The translations under genes were made by a program, and so were the position numbers. This document shows positions 19,230-29,337 of a DNA stretch of 64,000 nucleotides, in pieces (the stretch's first letter is position 1; each line of letters starts with the position of its first letter). The stretch covers positions 3,056,001 through 3,120,000 of the forward strand of contig NZ_CP092487.1 of assembly GCF_022429565.1 (NCBI RefSeq), read 5' to 3'. This stretch comes from Lutibacter sp. A64 (lineage in GTDB: Bacteria; Bacteroidota; Bacteroidia; Flavobacteriales; Flavobacteriaceae). The notes beneath the pieces are model-generated. The model searched no databases. It was not told where the DNA came from and worked only from the letters and a program-made list of their open reading frames with translations.

Positions 19230-19325
19230 ACTTTATTTAAGTTACAACCTATATTTTAAAATATCTAAAGAATAAAAATTTACGTATCTTTAACTGTTTT
19301 CAATAACCCCAATGAAAATTTTAAA

Positions 19326-22300
19326 ATGACTAAAGACAACATACATAATGTAAAAATTAAGGATATTAGCAGTAAAACTACTGACAACTATTTTTCATTT
19401 TTTGAATACTCCCCAATTGCTTTGGTTATTGAAGATTTTTCTGAAGCTAAAGAATTTATTAAATCAATTGTATTAGAAAATAATGTTGATATAAAAACAT
19501 ATATAGAAAATAACCCTATGGTTATTTCTAAGATACTTTCTTTAACAAAAGTAAAAGAAGTAAATGCAAAAGCGGTACAGCTTTACAAAGCCAAAAACAA
19601 AAGAGATTTAATAGATAATATAAGAAATGTTTATCCTGAAAAATCGGGTAAAGAATATAGAAAATTAATAACAGATATTTTAACAGGTGTAAAAGAAACA
19701 GAAATTGAAACTGTTAATAAAACACTTGATGGTAAAGAATTTAATGCGCTTATTAAATTTAATTTGGTAGAAAATGCCAATGAAGAAGCTGATAATTTAA
19801 TTTTATCAATTGAAAATATTACCAAAAATGTTGCGGATCAAAGAGCACTTGTTAATAGCGAAAATAGATATAAAGAATCCGAAATTATTGCTAAAGTTGG
19901 AAGTTGGTTTTATAATTTAGAAACAAAAAAAATTGAGTGTACAAACCAAATTTTTAAAATTTTAGAAGAAACACCCAAAAAAGAGCAGTTTAATATTAAT
20001 TATTTTCTTGATTTTGTTCATCCAGAAGACAGAAAAATACTTTTAAACTATAACTTTAATAAGTTATTAAAAAATCCGAATATAGAATTAAAATATCGGA
20101 TTATTACAAAAAAAGGAACACTTAAATATATACTTGAAAAACGAAATCTTATTAAAGAAAATAATAAATTTTCTAGAATTATTGGTATTATACAAGATAT
20201 AAGTGAAAATGTGTTTTTTGAACAAAAGCTTAATACTACTAAAAATTTACTTTCAAACACACTTTCAGGAATAAAAGATGGATTTGTGATTTTAGATAAA
20301 AGTTCTAAATATTTATATGTAAATGAACAGGCTTCTGCTATGTTAGGAAAGAGTTCTGAAGAACTTATTGGAAAACAAATGTGGAAAGAATTTCCAGTAA
20401 AAGATGATAATTTATTTTATACAGAATATGTTAAAGCTTTAAGCACAAAAAAACCAATAAGTTTTGAAAGTTATTTTGAACCTTGGGATAGATGGTTCGA
20501 AAACAGAATTATACCATCTAAAGATGAGGTTTTAATATTTTTTCATGAAATAACCGATAAAAAACGATCGGAAAACACCATTAAGGAAGCTTATAATATT
20601 ATAAATAAGAGTCCTACCATCGCAATTTTATGTAAAAATGAATTTAACTTTCCAGTACTTTTTGCATCTGAAAATTCTGAAAAATTATTTGGATATACCC
20701 AAAGTGAATTTTTAAATAGAAAATTAAATATTTATGACGTGGTACATCCAGAGGATTTACCAATGATTAGAGAAAAAATTTTTAAGAAAATAAAATATAA
20801 AAAAGCAAAAGGATTTGAAGCGAAACCATTTAGAATAATAACAAAAGAATCGAAAATTAAATGGATACATGCGCGGTTTGATTTCACTAAAGATGAAAAC
20901 AAAAACATTACACATATTCAAGCAATTGTAGAAGATATCACCGATAAAAAAAGAACACAAGATTTATATCATGAGAGCAATCAAAGGTTGCAAAATCAAT
21001 TTGAAAACACCCCTTTAGCTTCTATTATTTGGAATAAAGATTTTAAAGTAATACAATGGAATAATGCTGCTGAAAGAATTTTTGAATACACAGCAAAAGA
21101 AGCCTGTGGAAAACATATAAAAGAGCTTATTATACCAAAGACGGAAACCTCAAAGGTTGAGAAAATTTGGAACGGATTATTACAACAAAAAGGAGGTTAT
21201 AGAAGTACCAATAAAAATATTACTAAAACTGGTAAAGAAATTATTTGCGACTGGTACAACGTAACTTTAAAAGATGCTGAAGGCAATATTACAGGGGTAG
21301 CATCTATGGGAAATGATATTACAGAAAATATAAATTCAAAAAAACTTTTAGAAAAATCAGAAAAGAAATACCGTGATATTTTCGAGAAATCTATGGATGC
21401 CGTTATAATTATTAAAAATGGTGTTATAACAAATTGCAATGAAGCTACATTAAAAGTTTTTGGATATTCAGATAAAAAAGAGTTAATAAAGTTACACCCT
21501 GCAGATATTTCACCTCAATTACAACCTAATGGTGAAAATTCATTTTATGAAGCTCAAAAATTAATGAAAACTGCCTTAGAAAAAGGAAGTAATAGATTTC
21601 AATGGTATCATAAAAAAAAGAACGGACAGGTTTTTCCGGTTGAAGTTTCATTAACAAAAATTGAAGAAAGTGATAATATAATAAGAATACATGCGGTTGT
21701 TAAAGATATTTCAGAAAGAGTAAAAAAAGAAGAATTAGAAAGTGTACTGTATAACATATCAAAAGCGGCATTAACCATAGATGATTTTAATGAATTTAAT
21801 ACTTTTATAAAAAATCAACTACATAAAATTATAGATACTACTAATTTTTATATTGCATTATACAATAAAGAAAATAAGACTATTAGCTTGCCTTTTGTAG
21901 TAGATGAGAAAGATAAAACCGAAGTGTTTCCTTTAGAAAAATCGTTAACGGGTCTTGTTATAAAAACAGAAAAATCTATGCTTGTAAGTGCTGAGAATCA
22001 TAAGCATTTAATTGAAAAAGGTATTGTAGATATGATTGGAGAACCTGCAAAAATTTGGGCGGGAGTACCACTTAAAACACAAACTGAAGTATTTGGAGCA
22101 ATAGGTGTACAAAGCTATAAAGATGGAAATGCATACAATCAAAACGATTTACAATTATTAGAATTTGTAGCAGATCAAATTAGTATAGCCATTCAAAAAA
22201 ACAATACAGCTAATGAACTTAAAAAAGCACTTGTAAAAGCACAAGAGTCAGACAAATTAAAATCTGCATTTTTAGCAAATATGAGCCATGAAATAAGAAC

Positions 22301-23372
22301 ACCTATGAATGGTATTATAGGTTTTTCAGAACTGTTTTTAAATTCTGATTTACCAGAAGATGTACGAAAGAAATATGCTGAAATTGTAATAAATAGTAGT
22401 AAACAATTACTTTCAATTGTAAATGATATTTTAGATATTTCAAAAATTGAAGCAGGAGCCATTCAATTAAATTATACAAAAGTAAATATTAATAAACTGT
22501 TAGATAATGTTTACACATTCTATGCACCAATTGCTAAAAAACAAGACTTAAAATTTACTTGTGTAAAAGGACTTCCTGATAATGATAGTATTATTAAAAT
22601 AGACAAAACTAAATTGCATCAAGTGCTAACTAATTTATTATCTAATGCATTTAAATTTACAGATAATGGTAGTGTAGAAATTGGTTATAAACTTAAAAAC
22701 AACAACTTAAATTTTTATGTAAAAGATACAGGAATAGGAATTGATAAAAAAATACATACCACAATTTTTGAAAGGTTTACTCAAGGAAATTTAGATCTTG
22801 ATAAACAAACAAAAGGAACTGGTTTAGGTCTTTCCATTTCTAAAAAGTTTATTGAACTTTTTAAAGGAGAAATTAAGATTGAATCTAACAATAAGGGAAC
22901 AACAGTATTATTTACAATTCCATTTAAAAAAGCAAATGAAAATACAAAAACTATGGAAAGAGAAATAGATATTATTAAAAGCAACGCCCCTAGTAATAAA
23001 CAAATTACGTTATTGGTAGCTGAAGATGAAGAATATAATATGCTTTATATTAATGAGTTATTTTCTACAACACCTTATAAAATTATTGAAGCCATTAACG
23101 GTAAAGAAGCTATTGATCTTGCTTTGGCACATTCAGAAATTGATATGGTGTTTATGGACATAAAAATGCCTATTGTTAATGGAAACGAAGCAATGCTTAA
23201 AATTAAACAAGCAAAACCCGACTTGCCTGTAATTGCCCTTTCTGCTTTTGCTATGGAATCGGATAAAGAAAATGCTTTAAATAAAGGCTTTGATGATTAC
23301 TTAACAAAACCTATTGATAGAAAGAAAATATTTGAATTAATAAACCACTATGCTAGTCTTATAGGTGATTAA
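19326..23372 (+). CDS. Multi-PAS/GAF hybrid histidine kinase with receiver domain
   Basis: The 1348-residue protein has no membrane helix. Domains in order are a divergent PAS-like segment (25-165), PAS folds at about 180-295, 300-420, 425-540, 550-670 and 680-800, a GAF domain at about 810-960, and HisKA with His988 in MSHEIRTPMNG. A HATPase domain follows (about 1090-1205, with DTGIGID and GTGLGLSISKKF). The receiver domain (about 1225-1345) has phospho-acceptor Asp1278 in MDIKMP and Lys in LTKPID. It is a cytosolic integrator that would autophosphorylate and pass phosphate to its own receiver. Ligands of the PAS domains cannot be inferred. Confidence 0.92.
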   Translation: MTKDNIHNVKIKDISSKTTDNYFSFFEYSPIALVIEDFSEAKEFIKSIVLENNVDIKTYIENNPMVISKILSLTKVKEVNAKAVQLYKAKNKRDLIDNIRNVYPEKSGKEYRKLITDILTGVKETEIETVNKTLDGKEFNALIKFNLVENANEEADNLILSIENITKNVADQRALVNSENRYKESEIIAKVGSWFYNLETKKIECTNQIFKILEETPKKEQFNINYFLDFVHPEDRKILLNYNFNKLLKNPNIELKYRIITKKGTLKYILEKRNLIKENNKFSRIIGIIQDISENVFFEQKLNTTKNLLSNTLSGIKDGFVILDKSSKYLYVNEQASAMLGKSSEELIGKQMWKEFPVKDDNLFYTEYVKALSTKKPISFESYFEPWDRWFENRIIPSKDEVLIFFHEITDKKRSENTIKEAYNIINKSPTIAILCKNEFNFPVLFASENSEKLFGYTQSEFLNRKLNIYDVVHPEDLPMIREKIFKKIKYKKAKGFEAKPFRIITKESKIKWIHARFDFTKDENKNITHIQAIVEDITDKKRTQDLYHESNQRLQNQFENTPLASIIWNKDFKVIQWNNAAERIFEYTAKEACGKHIKELIIPKTETSKVEKIWNGLLQQKGGYRSTNKNITKTGKEIICDWYNVTLKDAEGNITGVASMGNDITENINSKKLLEKSEKKYRDIFEKSMDAVIIIKNGVITNCNEATLKVFGYSDKKELIKLHPADISPQLQPNGENSFYEAQKLMKTALEKGSNRFQWYHKKKNGQVFPVEVSLTKIEESDNIIRIHAVVKDISERVKKEELESVLYNISKAALTIDDFNEFNTFIKNQLHKIIDTTNFYIALYNKENKTISLPFVVDEKDKTEVFPLEKSLTGLVIKTEKSMLVSAENHKHLIEKGIVDMIGEPAKIWAGVPLKTQTEVFGAIGVQSYKDGNAYNQNDLQLLEFVADQISIAIQKNNTANELKKALVKAQESDKLKSAFLANMSHEIRTPMNGIIGFSELFLNSDLPEDVRKKYAEIVINSSKQLLSIVNDILDISKIEAGAIQLNYTKVNINKLLDNVYTFYAPIAKKQDLKFTCVKGLPDNDSIIKIDKTKLHQVLTNLLSNAFKFTDNGSVEIGYKLKNNNLNFYVKDTGIGIDKKIHTTIFERFTQGNLDLDKQTKGTGLGLSISKKFIELFKGEIKIESNNKGTTVLFTIPFKKANENTKTMEREIDIIKSNAPSNKQITLLVAEDEEYNMLYINELFSTTPYKIIEAINGKEAIDLALAHSEIDMVFMDIKMPIVNGNEAMLKIKQAKPDLPVIALSAFAMESDKENALNKGFDDYLTKPIDRKKIFELINHYASLIGD

Positions 23373-23389
23373 TAAAGTCACAATATGTA

Positions 23390-23430
23390 TTAATTATTAA
23401 ATTTAGAGTTTTTCTAAATTTAATAATTAA
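23390..23430. terminator. Perfect 18-bp AT-rich inverted repeat between kinase and sigma genes
   Basis: The 18 bases at 23390-23407 are the exact reverse complement of 23413-23430, with a GTTTT loop. The hairpin lies 18 bases after the hybrid kinase stop and 23 bases before the sigma factor ATG. It is only one-ninth G-C and lacks a T run, so it may be a weak terminator or an operator for the sigma gene. Confidence 0.5.
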
Positions 23431-23453
23431 TTTAGCTCTAAGTTTAAACTTAA

Positions 23454-24020
23454 ATGAGTACTAAAAAACATACCTTAAACCCCGAAAAATGGGTTTCACT
23501 TCATGCAGATTATCTGTATAACTATACCATTAGTAGAATCAATAACCACGATTTAGCTAAAGATTTAGTGCAAGATACATTTTTTGCAGGACTTAATGCA
23601 CAAGATAATTTTCAAGGAAAAGCAAGTGAACGTACTTGGTTAATTTCTATCTTAAAAAGAAAAATTATAGATCAATATCGAAAATTAAACTCCGCAAAAG
23701 GAAAGGCAGAAGTGAAAATGAATTTTTATTCAGATGGAGAACATGAAGGCGATTGGATAGAAGAACGTGTGCCTTCTGACTGGAATACTGAAATAGAAAA
23801 AAATATTGAGAATGAAGAGCTAAGTGATGCTTTAGAAAAATGTATAAACAACTTGCCAGAAAAATATGCTATAGTTTTTAGAATGAAAACAATACAACAA
23901 TTTGAAACAGAAGAAATATGTAAGGAACTAGAAATAAGTTCGTCAAATCTTTGGGTAATAATACATAGAGCTAGAACACAGCTAAGAAAATGTATGGAAG
24001 ATAATTGGTTTAAAAATTAA
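23454..24020 (+). CDS. ECF-type RNA polymerase sigma-70 factor
   Basis: The 188-residue protein has region 2 (YLYNYTISRINNHDLAKDLVQDTF and FQGKASERTWLISILKRKIIDQYR) and region 4 (INNLPEKYAIVFRMKT, then the helix-turn-helix ICKELEISSSNLWVIIHRAR). It has no region 3, as expected for ECF factors. A small zinc-motif protein gene follows 10 bases downstream, in the place where anti-sigma factors are usually encoded. Confidence 0.9.
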   Translation: MSTKKHTLNPEKWVSLHADYLYNYTISRINNHDLAKDLVQDTFFAGLNAQDNFQGKASERTWLISILKRKIIDQYRKLNSAKGKAEVKMNFYSDGEHEGDWIEERVPSDWNTEIEKNIENEELSDALEKCINNLPEKYAIVFRMKTIQQFETEEICKELEISSSNLWVIIHRARTQLRKCMEDNWFKN

Positions 24021-24030
24021 AAAGCTACAG

Positions 24031-24279
24031 ATGAAATTAACTTGCAATGAAGCTACAACAATTTGTGATAAAAGCCAGTATAACGAAGCAACTTTATGGG
24101 AAAAACTAAAGTTGAGATTACATCTTCTTTTATGCAAAAAATGTGGTAAATATTCTAAACAAAATAGTTTTATGTCTAAATGTTATGAAACAAAAAGAAT
24201 AACAGATTGTACTAAAAACAAGTGTTTATGTGATGAAGAAAAAAAAATAATGGAGCAGCAATTAAAAGAAAAGTTATAA
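24031..24279 (+). CDS. Small anti-sigma-like zinc-binding protein
   Basis: The 82-residue soluble protein has HLLLCKKC (an H-x3-C-x2-C set) near residues 31-38, like the zinc-binding anti-sigma domain, and more cysteines near the end. It has no membrane segment, so it would be a cytosolic anti-sigma factor for the ECF sigma encoded just upstream. Function is inferred from the motif plus position. Confidence 0.65.
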   Translation: MKLTCNEATTICDKSQYNEATLWEKLKLRLHLLLCKKCGKYSKQNSFMSKCYETKRITDCTKNKCLCDEEKKIMEQQLKEKL

Positions 24280-24921
24280 ATGAATTTTTTACCGGATCTT
24301 ATTGATAACTACGTTATTAATCATTCACAAAAAGAACCAGAATTACTAAAACAATTAAACAGAGAAACTTGGCAAAAAGTATTAAATCCTCGTATGCTAA
24401 GTGGAGCCTATCAAGGTAGGTTATTAAGTATAATTTCAAAATTAACAAACCCTAAAAACATTTTAGAAATAGGTACTTATACCGGTTATTCGGCATTATG
24501 CTTAGCTGAAGGCTTACAAAAAGATGGAGAATTAATTACCATAGATAAAAATGAAGAGTTAGAAAGCTTCGCTAAAAATTATTTCAACAAGTCAGATTAC
24601 AAAAATCAAATTAAGCAATTTATAGGTAATGCAATTGATATAGTTCCAACGCTTAATAAAAAATTTGATTTAGTTTTTATAGATGCTGATAAATCTAATT
24701 ATATAAATTACTTTAATTTAATAATAGAAAAAATGAACTCTGGAGGCGTTATTTTATCTGATAATGTATTATGGAGCGGTAAAATTGTTGAAGAACTCAA
24801 CCCAAAAGATATCGATACAAAAATACTTCTTGAATACAATAAATTACTAAATTCAGATACTAGAGTTGAAACTGTTTTACTTCCAATTAGAGATGGATTA
24901 ACAATAACAAGAGTAAAATAA
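24280..24921 (+). CDS. O-methyltransferase, SAM-dependent (CCoAMT family)
   Basis: The 213-residue protein has motif I ILEIGTYTGYSALCLAEGL, DKNEEL, VFIDADKSNYINYF and GGVILSDNVLWSGKI, which are the signature segments of the caffeoyl-CoA/catechol O-methyltransferase-like family. It would transfer a methyl group from SAM to a hydroxyl of an unknown substrate, with a divalent metal bound at the DADK Asp. Its ATG directly follows the stop of the anti-sigma-like gene, and it converges on the PAP2 gene with two bases between stops. Confidence 0.88.
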   Translation: MNFLPDLIDNYVINHSQKEPELLKQLNRETWQKVLNPRMLSGAYQGRLLSIISKLTNPKNILEIGTYTGYSALCLAEGLQKDGELITIDKNEELESFAKNYFNKSDYKNQIKQFIGNAIDIVPTLNKKFDLVFIDADKSNYINYFNLIIEKMNSGGVILSDNVLWSGKIVEELNPKDIDTKILLEYNKLLNSDTRVETVLLPIRDGLTITRVK

Positions 24922-24923
24922 CA

Positions 24924-25484
24924 CTAGTTTTTCAACACAAATAAGTTTGTTATTTTATAAAAAATAACTGCAACACAATAACCTAAAAGCATTCCTGCAA
25001 AAATATCAATAGGATAATGTAAGGCCAGATAAATTCTACTATACGCAAATAAAAAAGGGAAAATAAAAATCAATAATGCAGCTTTGTATTGTTTTTTTAA
25101 TATCCAAAACGAAAAAAAAGCAACAGTAAAAGATACTGCAGAATGCCCAGAAACAAAACTAAAATCGTGAGCTTCTACCAAAACTCGAATTGACTTATTT
25201 ATAGAAACATCATTTATAGGTCTAATTCTTTGAAAAATATTTTTAATAATATTTACAACTATTAAGGAAGTTCCTGCATTTAAAGTAGTTATTATTGAAA
25301 TGTAAATGGCTTTTTTAAGTCCAAAAGCTTTATAACCCAAATAAAATAATAGAAAAAATAATGGAATCCAATGTGGAGGATAGGTTATAAATAACCAAAA
25401 TCCATCCCAAAATTCAACCCCTTTTGAATGTAAAAAAAGTAATAATTGCTTATCGTATTCAATAAGAGAATTAAGAAATTCCAA
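24924..25484 (-). CDS. PAP2-family membrane phosphatase
   Basis: The 186-residue protein has about five membrane helices and the three PAP2 motifs: KNIFQRIRP, FVSGHSA (catalytic His) and SRIYLALHYPIDI. Family members dephosphorylate lipid phosphates such as undecaprenyl pyrophosphate or phosphatidylglycerol phosphate at the outer face of the inner membrane. Substrate unknown. The gene lies 2 bases after tatA. Confidence 0.87.
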   Translation of the reverse strand: MEFLNSLIEYDKQLLLFLHSKGVEFWDGFWLFITYPPHWIPLFFLLFYLGYKAFGLKKAIYISIITTLNAGTSLIVVNIIKNIFQRIRPINDVSINKSIRVLVEAHDFSFVSGHSAVSFTVAFFSFWILKKQYKAALLIFIFPFLFAYSRIYLALHYPIDIFAGMLLGYCVAVIFYKITNLFVLKN

Positions 25485-25486
25485 AA

Positions 25487-25804
25487 TTATTTGTTTCTTT
25501 TAATAGGTCCTGTAATTTCATCAGCAATAGTGTCTTTTACTTTTTTTACAGGCTTGCTATAGTCTTGAATGTTATCAGTTACTTTATTAATTTCTTCTTT
25601 AATACTTGAAGCAACATCAAGATCTATATTATTTTTTTCGGCACTATTTTTTATTTCGCGTTTAATATCGTTAGTAGCATCTTTAACTTGACGCATACCT
25701 TTTCCTAAGCCACGTGCAATTTCTGGTAATTTATCTGCACCAAAAAGCATTACAACAATAACGAGTACTACAAATATTTCAGCTCCGCTAATAAATAGAT
25801 ACAT
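25487..25804 (-). CDS. tatA: Sec-independent protein translocase TatA/E
   Basis: The 105-residue protein has one N-terminal membrane helix (about 5-20), then the FGADKLPEIARGLGKGMRQ amphipathic helix typical of TatA, and a charged tail. It forms the Tat pore for folded cofactor-bearing proteins. A clear Tat substrate is encoded in this window at 47043-48815. Confidence 0.9.
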   Translation of the reverse strand: MYLFISGAEIFVVLVIVVMLFGADKLPEIARGLGKGMRQVKDATNDIKREIKNSAEKNNIDLDVASSIKEEINKVTDNIQDYSKPVKKVKDTIADEITGPIKRNK

Positions 25805-25888
25805 TCTTAAATGTTTAGATTACAAATATAGTATAAAAACGTTATAATTTAAATGATGTTGTTTATACATGTTTAAGTTAAAAAAAAA

Positions 25889-26347
25889 TTACAATTTAAA
25901 AGCTTTTGCTTGCCTATCATACATTACAATACTACCAGCAACAGAGACATTTAAACTTAAAACGGATTTAAATTTTACTAAAAAATGCGATTTTTCTATG
26001 GCAGCTTTAGATAATCCGTGATCTTCTGCTCCTAATAAATATACACAACGCCTTGGGTGTTTAAATGTTTCAAGTTGAACAGCTTTTTCATCTAATTCAA
26101 CACCAACTAATTGCGCTCCTTTTGGTAAATTATTGTAAAAATCTTCAAAAGTTGCATAATGAAAATAAGGCATTGCTCCAGTTGCTTTATGTGTATCGCA
26201 GGCTTGTTTTGCATACCTATTTCCAATGGTAAAAATAAAACTGGCTCCCATATTTTGAGCAGAACGCCATAAAACACCTAAATTTTCGGGTGTTTTACCA
26301 TTTTGTATTCCAATACCAAAAAAACCTTGTTCTAAATTATTTATCAT
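25889..26347 (-). CDS. SpoU/TrmH-family RNA 2'-O-methyltransferase (short)
   Basis: The 152-residue protein is a bare SPOUT domain: GIGIQNGKTPENLGVLWRSA (motif 1 with Asn and Arg), YLLGAEDHGLS (motif 2) and VLSLNVSVAGSIVMYD (motif 3). It has no RNA-binding extension. It likely methylates a ribose in tRNA, as TrmL does, but the target cannot be read from the sequence. Confidence 0.85.
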   Translation of the reverse strand: MINNLEQGFFGIGIQNGKTPENLGVLWRSAQNMGASFIFTIGNRYAKQACDTHKATGAMPYFHYATFEDFYNNLPKGAQLVGVELDEKAVQLETFKHPRRCVYLLGAEDHGLSKAAIEKSHFLVKFKSVLSLNVSVAGSIVMYDRQAKAFKL

Positions 26348-26373
26348 TTATAGATTTTAAGACTTTTAAAAAA

Positions 26374-26508
26374 TACGTCAATCTAAACTTGTTTCAGAAT
26401 CTCATCATACAAAATACCTATCATTATGAGAACCTAAAATCGATGATTCACGAATTCCTTTAAAAAATTGATTAAATGAATGTGAGTAAACAAGTTCAGG
26501 TTGACGAT
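26374..26508. repeat. REP-like element with inverted arms
   Basis: ACGTCAATCTAAACTTG starts the left arm (26374-26406). The right arm at 26483-26506 reads CAAGTTCAGGTTGACG, its near reverse complement. The left arm matches the two REP-like copies in the 10938-11261 gap. The arms could fold the whole 135-base gap between the SpoU gene and mutS into a long stem-loop. Confidence 0.65.
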
Positions 26509-26525
26509 GTGACTAATATATTTAA

Positions 26526-29135
26526 TTACTTCTTTTTAGTCAACATTCGTTTAATTTCATTCAATTTCATCAATGCTTCAATTGGTGTAAGTGTATCAAT
26601 ATTTGTTGATAAAATTTCTTCTTTTATGTCTTCTAAAAGAGGATCGTCTAGTTGAAAAAAGCTCAATTGCATTTCTTCTTCCTGCGCATTTTTCAGAGTA
26701 TCTTTTACATCATCATTTGTATGATTTTTCTCTAATTGTTTCAGCATTTTACTTGCTCTATGAATAACCGAAGTTGGCATACCAGCTAATTTTGCAACAT
26801 AAATACCAAAACTATGTTCGCTTCCACCAGGTACTAATTTACGTAAGAAAATAACTTTGTCTTTTAATTCTTTTACTGAAACATTAAAGTTTTTAACACG
26901 TTCAAACGTATTGGTCATATCATTTAATTCGTGATAATGTGTTGCAAATAATGTTTTTGCTTTTGAAGGATGTTCGTGTAAATATTCGGCAATTGCCCAA
27001 GCAATTGAAATTCCGTCGTAAGTGCTTGTTCCACGTCCAATTTCATCTAATAAAACCAAACTACGTTCAGAAATATTATTTAAAATACTAGCGGTTTCAT
27101 TCATTTCTACCATAAAAGTAGATTCACCCATAGAAATATTATCACTTGCTCCAACACGTGTAAATATTTTGTCAACAATTCCAATTTTTGCATTTTGTGC
27201 AGGAACATAACTTCCCATTTGAGCCAATAATACAATAAGAGCTGTTTGACGTAAAATTGCAGATTTACCACTCATATTAGGACCGGTAATCATAATAATT
27301 TGTTGCATATTTCTGTTTAAAACAACATCATTTGCAATATATTCTTCACCAATAGGTAATTGCTTTTCAATAACAGGATGACGGCCATTTTTTATTTCTA
27401 AATCGGTGCTTTCATCAATTTGTGGACGAATATAATTATTGTACTTAGCAAGTTCAGCAAAAGACAGTAAACAGTCAATTTGAGCTATCAATTGCGCGTT
27501 TAATTGTATTGGTTGAATGTAATCTAATAAATAACTAATTAACTCTGCAAATAGCTCGTTTTCTAGTTTTCCTATTTTTTCTTCTGCACCTAATATTTTG
27601 GTTTCGTATTCTTTTAATTCTTCTGTAATATAACGTTCGGCATTTACCAACGTTTGCTTGCGAATCCAATCTTCTGGAACTTTATCTTTATGCGAGTTTC
27701 TAACTTCAATATAGTAGCCAAAAACATTGTTAAAAGCTATTTTTAACGATGAAATTCCAGTGCGTTCAATTTCACGTGCTAACATTGCATCTAAATAATC
27801 TTTTCCTGAAGTTGAAATAGCTCTTAACTCATCTAATTCAGTTGAAACACCTTGTGCAATTGCATTTCCTTTATTAATATTTACAGGTGCATCTTCGTTT
27901 AAAGTTTTGCCTATTTTTTCACGAAGCGTATTGCAATTTTGTAATTGTTCTCCAATAATTCTTAACGATTCATTATCGCTTTTTTCAGCGGCTTCTTTAA
28001 TAGGAATAATAGCATTTAGAGAATTTTTTAATAAAACAACTTCACGCGGGTTCACTTTGCCAGTTGCTACTTTAGAAACCAAGCGTTCTATATCGCTAAT
28101 TTGTTTTATTTGATAGGTTGAAAGTTCTAAAAAGTCATCGTTATCTATAAAATATTTAACAATATCGTGACGTTTTTTAATACGATTAATGTCTTTTAAA
28201 GGTAATGCCAGCCAGCGTTTTAACAAACGTCCACCCATTGGCGAAATAGTTTTATCAATAACATCTAACAGCGTAACAGCATTAACCGAAGTAGAATTGT
28301 ACAACTCTAAATTGCGAATTGTAAATCGGTCCATCCACACATAATTATCTTCTGAAATTCTATTAATTACAGAAATGTGTTCTAATTTATTATGTTGTGT
28401 TTCAGATAAATAATATAAGATTGAACCTGCGGCAATAACCCCTTCTTTTAAATCATCTACACCAAAGCCTTTTAATGTTTTTACTTTAAAATGATTGGTT
28501 AAGGTTTCTAAAGCATATTCCAATTGAAATATCCAATCTTCTAAATAAAATGTGTAAAAACGATCTCCAAACAGTTCTAAAAATTTGTTTTTATGTTGTT
28601 TTTGAACCAATACTTCACTCGGATTGAAATTTTGAAGTAATTTATCAATATATTCATGAGTTCCTTGTGCCGTTAAAAATTCTCCTGTAGAAACATCTAA
28701 AAAAGAGATTCCTAGTTGTTTTTTTCCAAAATGAACTGCTGCTAAAAAGTTGTTTGTTTTAGATTGTAAAACTTCATCATTTAAAGCTACTCCTGGGGTT
28801 ACCAATTCTGTAACACCGCGTTTTACAATGGTTTTGGTCATTTTTGGATCTTCTAACTGATCGCAAATTGCAACACGCATTCCTGCTTTTACCAGTTTTG
28901 GCAAATACGTATTTAAAGAATGATGTGGAAAACCAGCTAAGGCAGTTTCTGTTTCACTACCTGCGCCACGTTTGGTTAAAATAATTCCTAAAACATGAGC
29001 TGCTTTTTTTGCATCTTCACCAAAAGTTTCGTAAAAATCGCCCACTCTAAATAATAACATTGCATCAGGATATTTTACCTTTATTGCATTGTATTGTTTC
29101 ATTAATGGTGTGACTTTTTTTGATTTTGCTGCCAA
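26526..29135 (-). CDS. mutS: DNA mismatch repair protein MutS
   Basis: The 869-residue protein has every MutS part: mismatch-reading [10 protein letters not shown] near residue 31, connector, lever and clamp domains, Walker [21 protein letters not shown], the Walker B region [16 protein letters not shown] and ATHYHEL. The family recognises mismatches and recruits MutL. Length is normal. Confidence 0.97.
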   Translation of the reverse strand: MAAKSKKVTPLMKQYNAIKVKYPDAMLLFRVGDFYETFGEDAKKAAHVLGIILTKRGAGSETETALAGFPHHSLNTYLPKLVKAGMRVAICDQLEDPKMTKTIVKRGVTELVTPGVALNDEVLQSKTNNFLAAVHFGKKQLGISFLDVSTGEFLTAQGTHEYIDKLLQNFNPSEVLVQKQHKNKFLELFGDRFYTFYLEDWIFQLEYALETLTNHFKVKTLKGFGVDDLKEGVIAAGSILYYLSETQHNKLEHISVINRISEDNYVWMDRFTIRNLELYNSTSVNAVTLLDVIDKTISPMGGRLLKRWLALPLKDINRIKKRHDIVKYFIDNDDFLELSTYQIKQISDIERLVSKVATGKVNPREVVLLKNSLNAIIPIKEAAEKSDNESLRIIGEQLQNCNTLREKIGKTLNEDAPVNINKGNAIAQGVSTELDELRAISTSGKDYLDAMLAREIERTGISSLKIAFNNVFGYYIEVRNSHKDKVPEDWIRKQTLVNAERYITEELKEYETKILGAEEKIGKLENELFAELISYLLDYIQPIQLNAQLIAQIDCLLSFAELAKYNNYIRPQIDESTDLEIKNGRHPVIEKQLPIGEEYIANDVVLNRNMQQIIMITGPNMSGKSAILRQTALIVLLAQMGSYVPAQNAKIGIVDKIFTRVGASDNISMGESTFMVEMNETASILNNISERSLVLLDEIGRGTSTYDGISIAWAIAEYLHEHPSKAKTLFATHYHELNDMTNTFERVKNFNVSVKELKDKVIFLRKLVPGGSEHSFGIYVAKLAGMPTSVIHRASKMLKQLEKNHTNDDVKDTLKNAQEEEMQLSFFQLDDPLLEDIKEEILSTNIDTLTPIEALMKLNEIKRMLTKKK

Positions 29136-29337
29136 TTTTTTAGGAAATTAAGTTAGATTTGCGAAGTTACATTTTATATTGAAAGATTGAAAAATTTGAT
29201 GATTTAAAAACGAGTTAATTCAAAACTCATTTCAATTTTAGGACAGAAGTATATTATAAATCAATAATTGTTTTATATCTTTAAAATTTGATTCTACTTA
29301 TGGGTATTTTAATATCTAAAAACAAATAAAATTGAAT

